Source: Burkholderiales bacterium (GTDB lineage Bacteria > Pseudomonadota > Gammaproteobacteria > Burkholderiales > Usitatibacteraceae). From it: DNA of 6,235 nt. The notes under the pieces are model-generated. The model ran no database searches. It was not told the DNA's origin and saw nothing but the letters and a program-made list of their open reading frames with translations. A program made the translations under genes and the position numbers. Location: contig JADGRS010000203.1 in NCBI GenBank assembly GCA_017880705.1, positions 1 to 6,235 of the forward strand. The letters are read 5' to 3'. Shown here piece after piece: positions 5,714-6,235 of this stretch (position 1 is its first letter; every line of letters starts with the position of its first letter).

Positions 5714-6235
5714 ATGGCCGCCCAGCCCACCCAATTCAGCGCCCTCGGGCGCGCGCTCGTCCAGCAGGGACGCCTCGTCCAATCGGACGCCTCGATCATC
5801 CAGAACGAGGCGCAGAAGGCCGGGATCTCGTTCATCCAGCAACTGGTCACGTCGAAGAAGCTCTCCGCCAAGGAGGTGTCGCTCTTCGCGGCGCAGACGT
5901 TCGGCTATCCGCTGCTCGATCTCAACGCAGTGGACGTGGAAAACCTGCCGCTCACCTTGATCGATAACAAGATCGTCGCGAATCACCGGGTGCTCGCCCT
6001 GGGCAAGCGAGGCAACCGCATCTTCGTCGCGATGTCGGATCCCTCGAACGAGCAGGTCCTCCAGGAGGTGAAGTTCGCCACCGGCATGACGATGGAACCG
6101 GTGGTCGTCGAGGACGACAAGCTCTCGGCGATCGTGAAGAAGCTCACCGACTCGTCGCAGAAGACGCTCGAGCAGGCGACCGAGGACGTGGATCTCTCGG
6201 GAATCGAGGTGACCGACGGCGAGGCGCAGCCCGAC
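5714..6235 (+). CDS. pilB: Type IV pilus assembly extension ATPase PilB (N-terminal part, cut by window edge)
   Basis: The first 174 codons are present and stay open to the window end; a full PilB has about 570 residues, so roughly 30% is visible. PilB is the cytoplasmic hexameric ATPase that drives type IV pilus extension. The part seen is the N-terminal regulatory region, with no Walker motifs yet. It comprises a helical start, SALGRALVQQGRL (9-21), and then a GspE/PilB N-terminal (MshEN-like) domain at about 40-140. That domain has the characteristic FGYPLLDLNAV (63-73), NHRVLALGKRGNRIFVAMSDPSN (read as 90-112) and EVKFATGMTMEPVVV (118-132). MshEN domains in some PilB/MshE proteins bind cyclic di-GMP; whether this one does cannot be settled here. 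The ATG at 5714 is the first start after an in-frame TAA at 5699. No Shine-Dalgarno sequence precedes it. GspE of type II secretion is the main alternative, but the N terminus favours PilB; pilC and pilD would be expected beyond the edge. Confidence 0.9.
   Translation, partial: MAAQPTQFSALGRALVQQGRLVQSDASIIQNEAQKAGISFIQQLVTSKKLSAKEVSLFAAQTFGYPLLDLNAVDVENLPLTLIDNKIVANHRVLALGKRGNRIFVAMSDPSNEQVLQEVKFATGMTMEPVVVEDDKLSAIVKKLTDSSQKTLEQATEDVDLSGIEVTDGEAQPD

Noticed and set aside
5666..5986. A 106-codon minus-strand open frame opposite the start of pilB
   Set aside because: It is antisense to a recognisable PilB N terminus, and its product is charged with no known motif.

Overview
The window is high-GC DNA, probably from a betaproteobacterium. 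The basis is the very G/C-rich third codon positions, the gene order hemA-prfA-prmC-grxD (an arrangement I associate with Betaproteobacteria), and a PilB-type pilus ATPase next to it. The assignment rests on gene order and protein style, not on a marker gene search.

Eight genes lie on the minus strand as one tight co-directional run. In transcription order they are hemA (5550-4279), prfA (4282-3200), prmC (3192-2380), grxD (2357-2034), a small ModE-like regulator (2009-1650), modA (1550-792), modB (788-102) and modC (from 109, cut by the left edge). A ninth gene, pilB, reads the other way from 5714 and is cut by the right edge. The window is almost fully coding. The only larger gaps are the 163-bp hemA/pilB divergent region (5551-5713) and the 99-bp ModE-like/modA gap (1551-1649). 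No stretch over 300 bases lacks a gene. I saw no RNA genes, mobile elements, CRISPR arrays or long repeats.

The first block combines tetrapyrrole synthesis (HemA makes glutamate-1-semialdehyde from Glu-tRNA), translation termination (PrfA and PrmC, the enzyme that methylates its GGQ glutamine) and iron-sulfur/glutathione homeostasis (monothiol CGFS glutaredoxin). hemA and prfA overlap by ATGA, and the following gaps are 7 and 22 bases. The second block is a molybdate uptake system: periplasmic binding protein ModA, permease ModB and ATPase ModC, preceded by a ModE-like DNA-binding protein. Between the regulator and modA there is a 24-bp imperfect palindrome with the layout of a ModE operator. 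It covers the probable modA -10 element, so the regulator probably controls the transporter.

Most of the window is ordinary conserved machinery. The points worth a second look are the ModE-like protein without any molybdate-sensing domain, its candidate operator, the compact hemA/pilB divergent promoter, and the absence of a recognisable Shine-Dalgarno sequence before pilB. I found no sign of an undescribed biological system.
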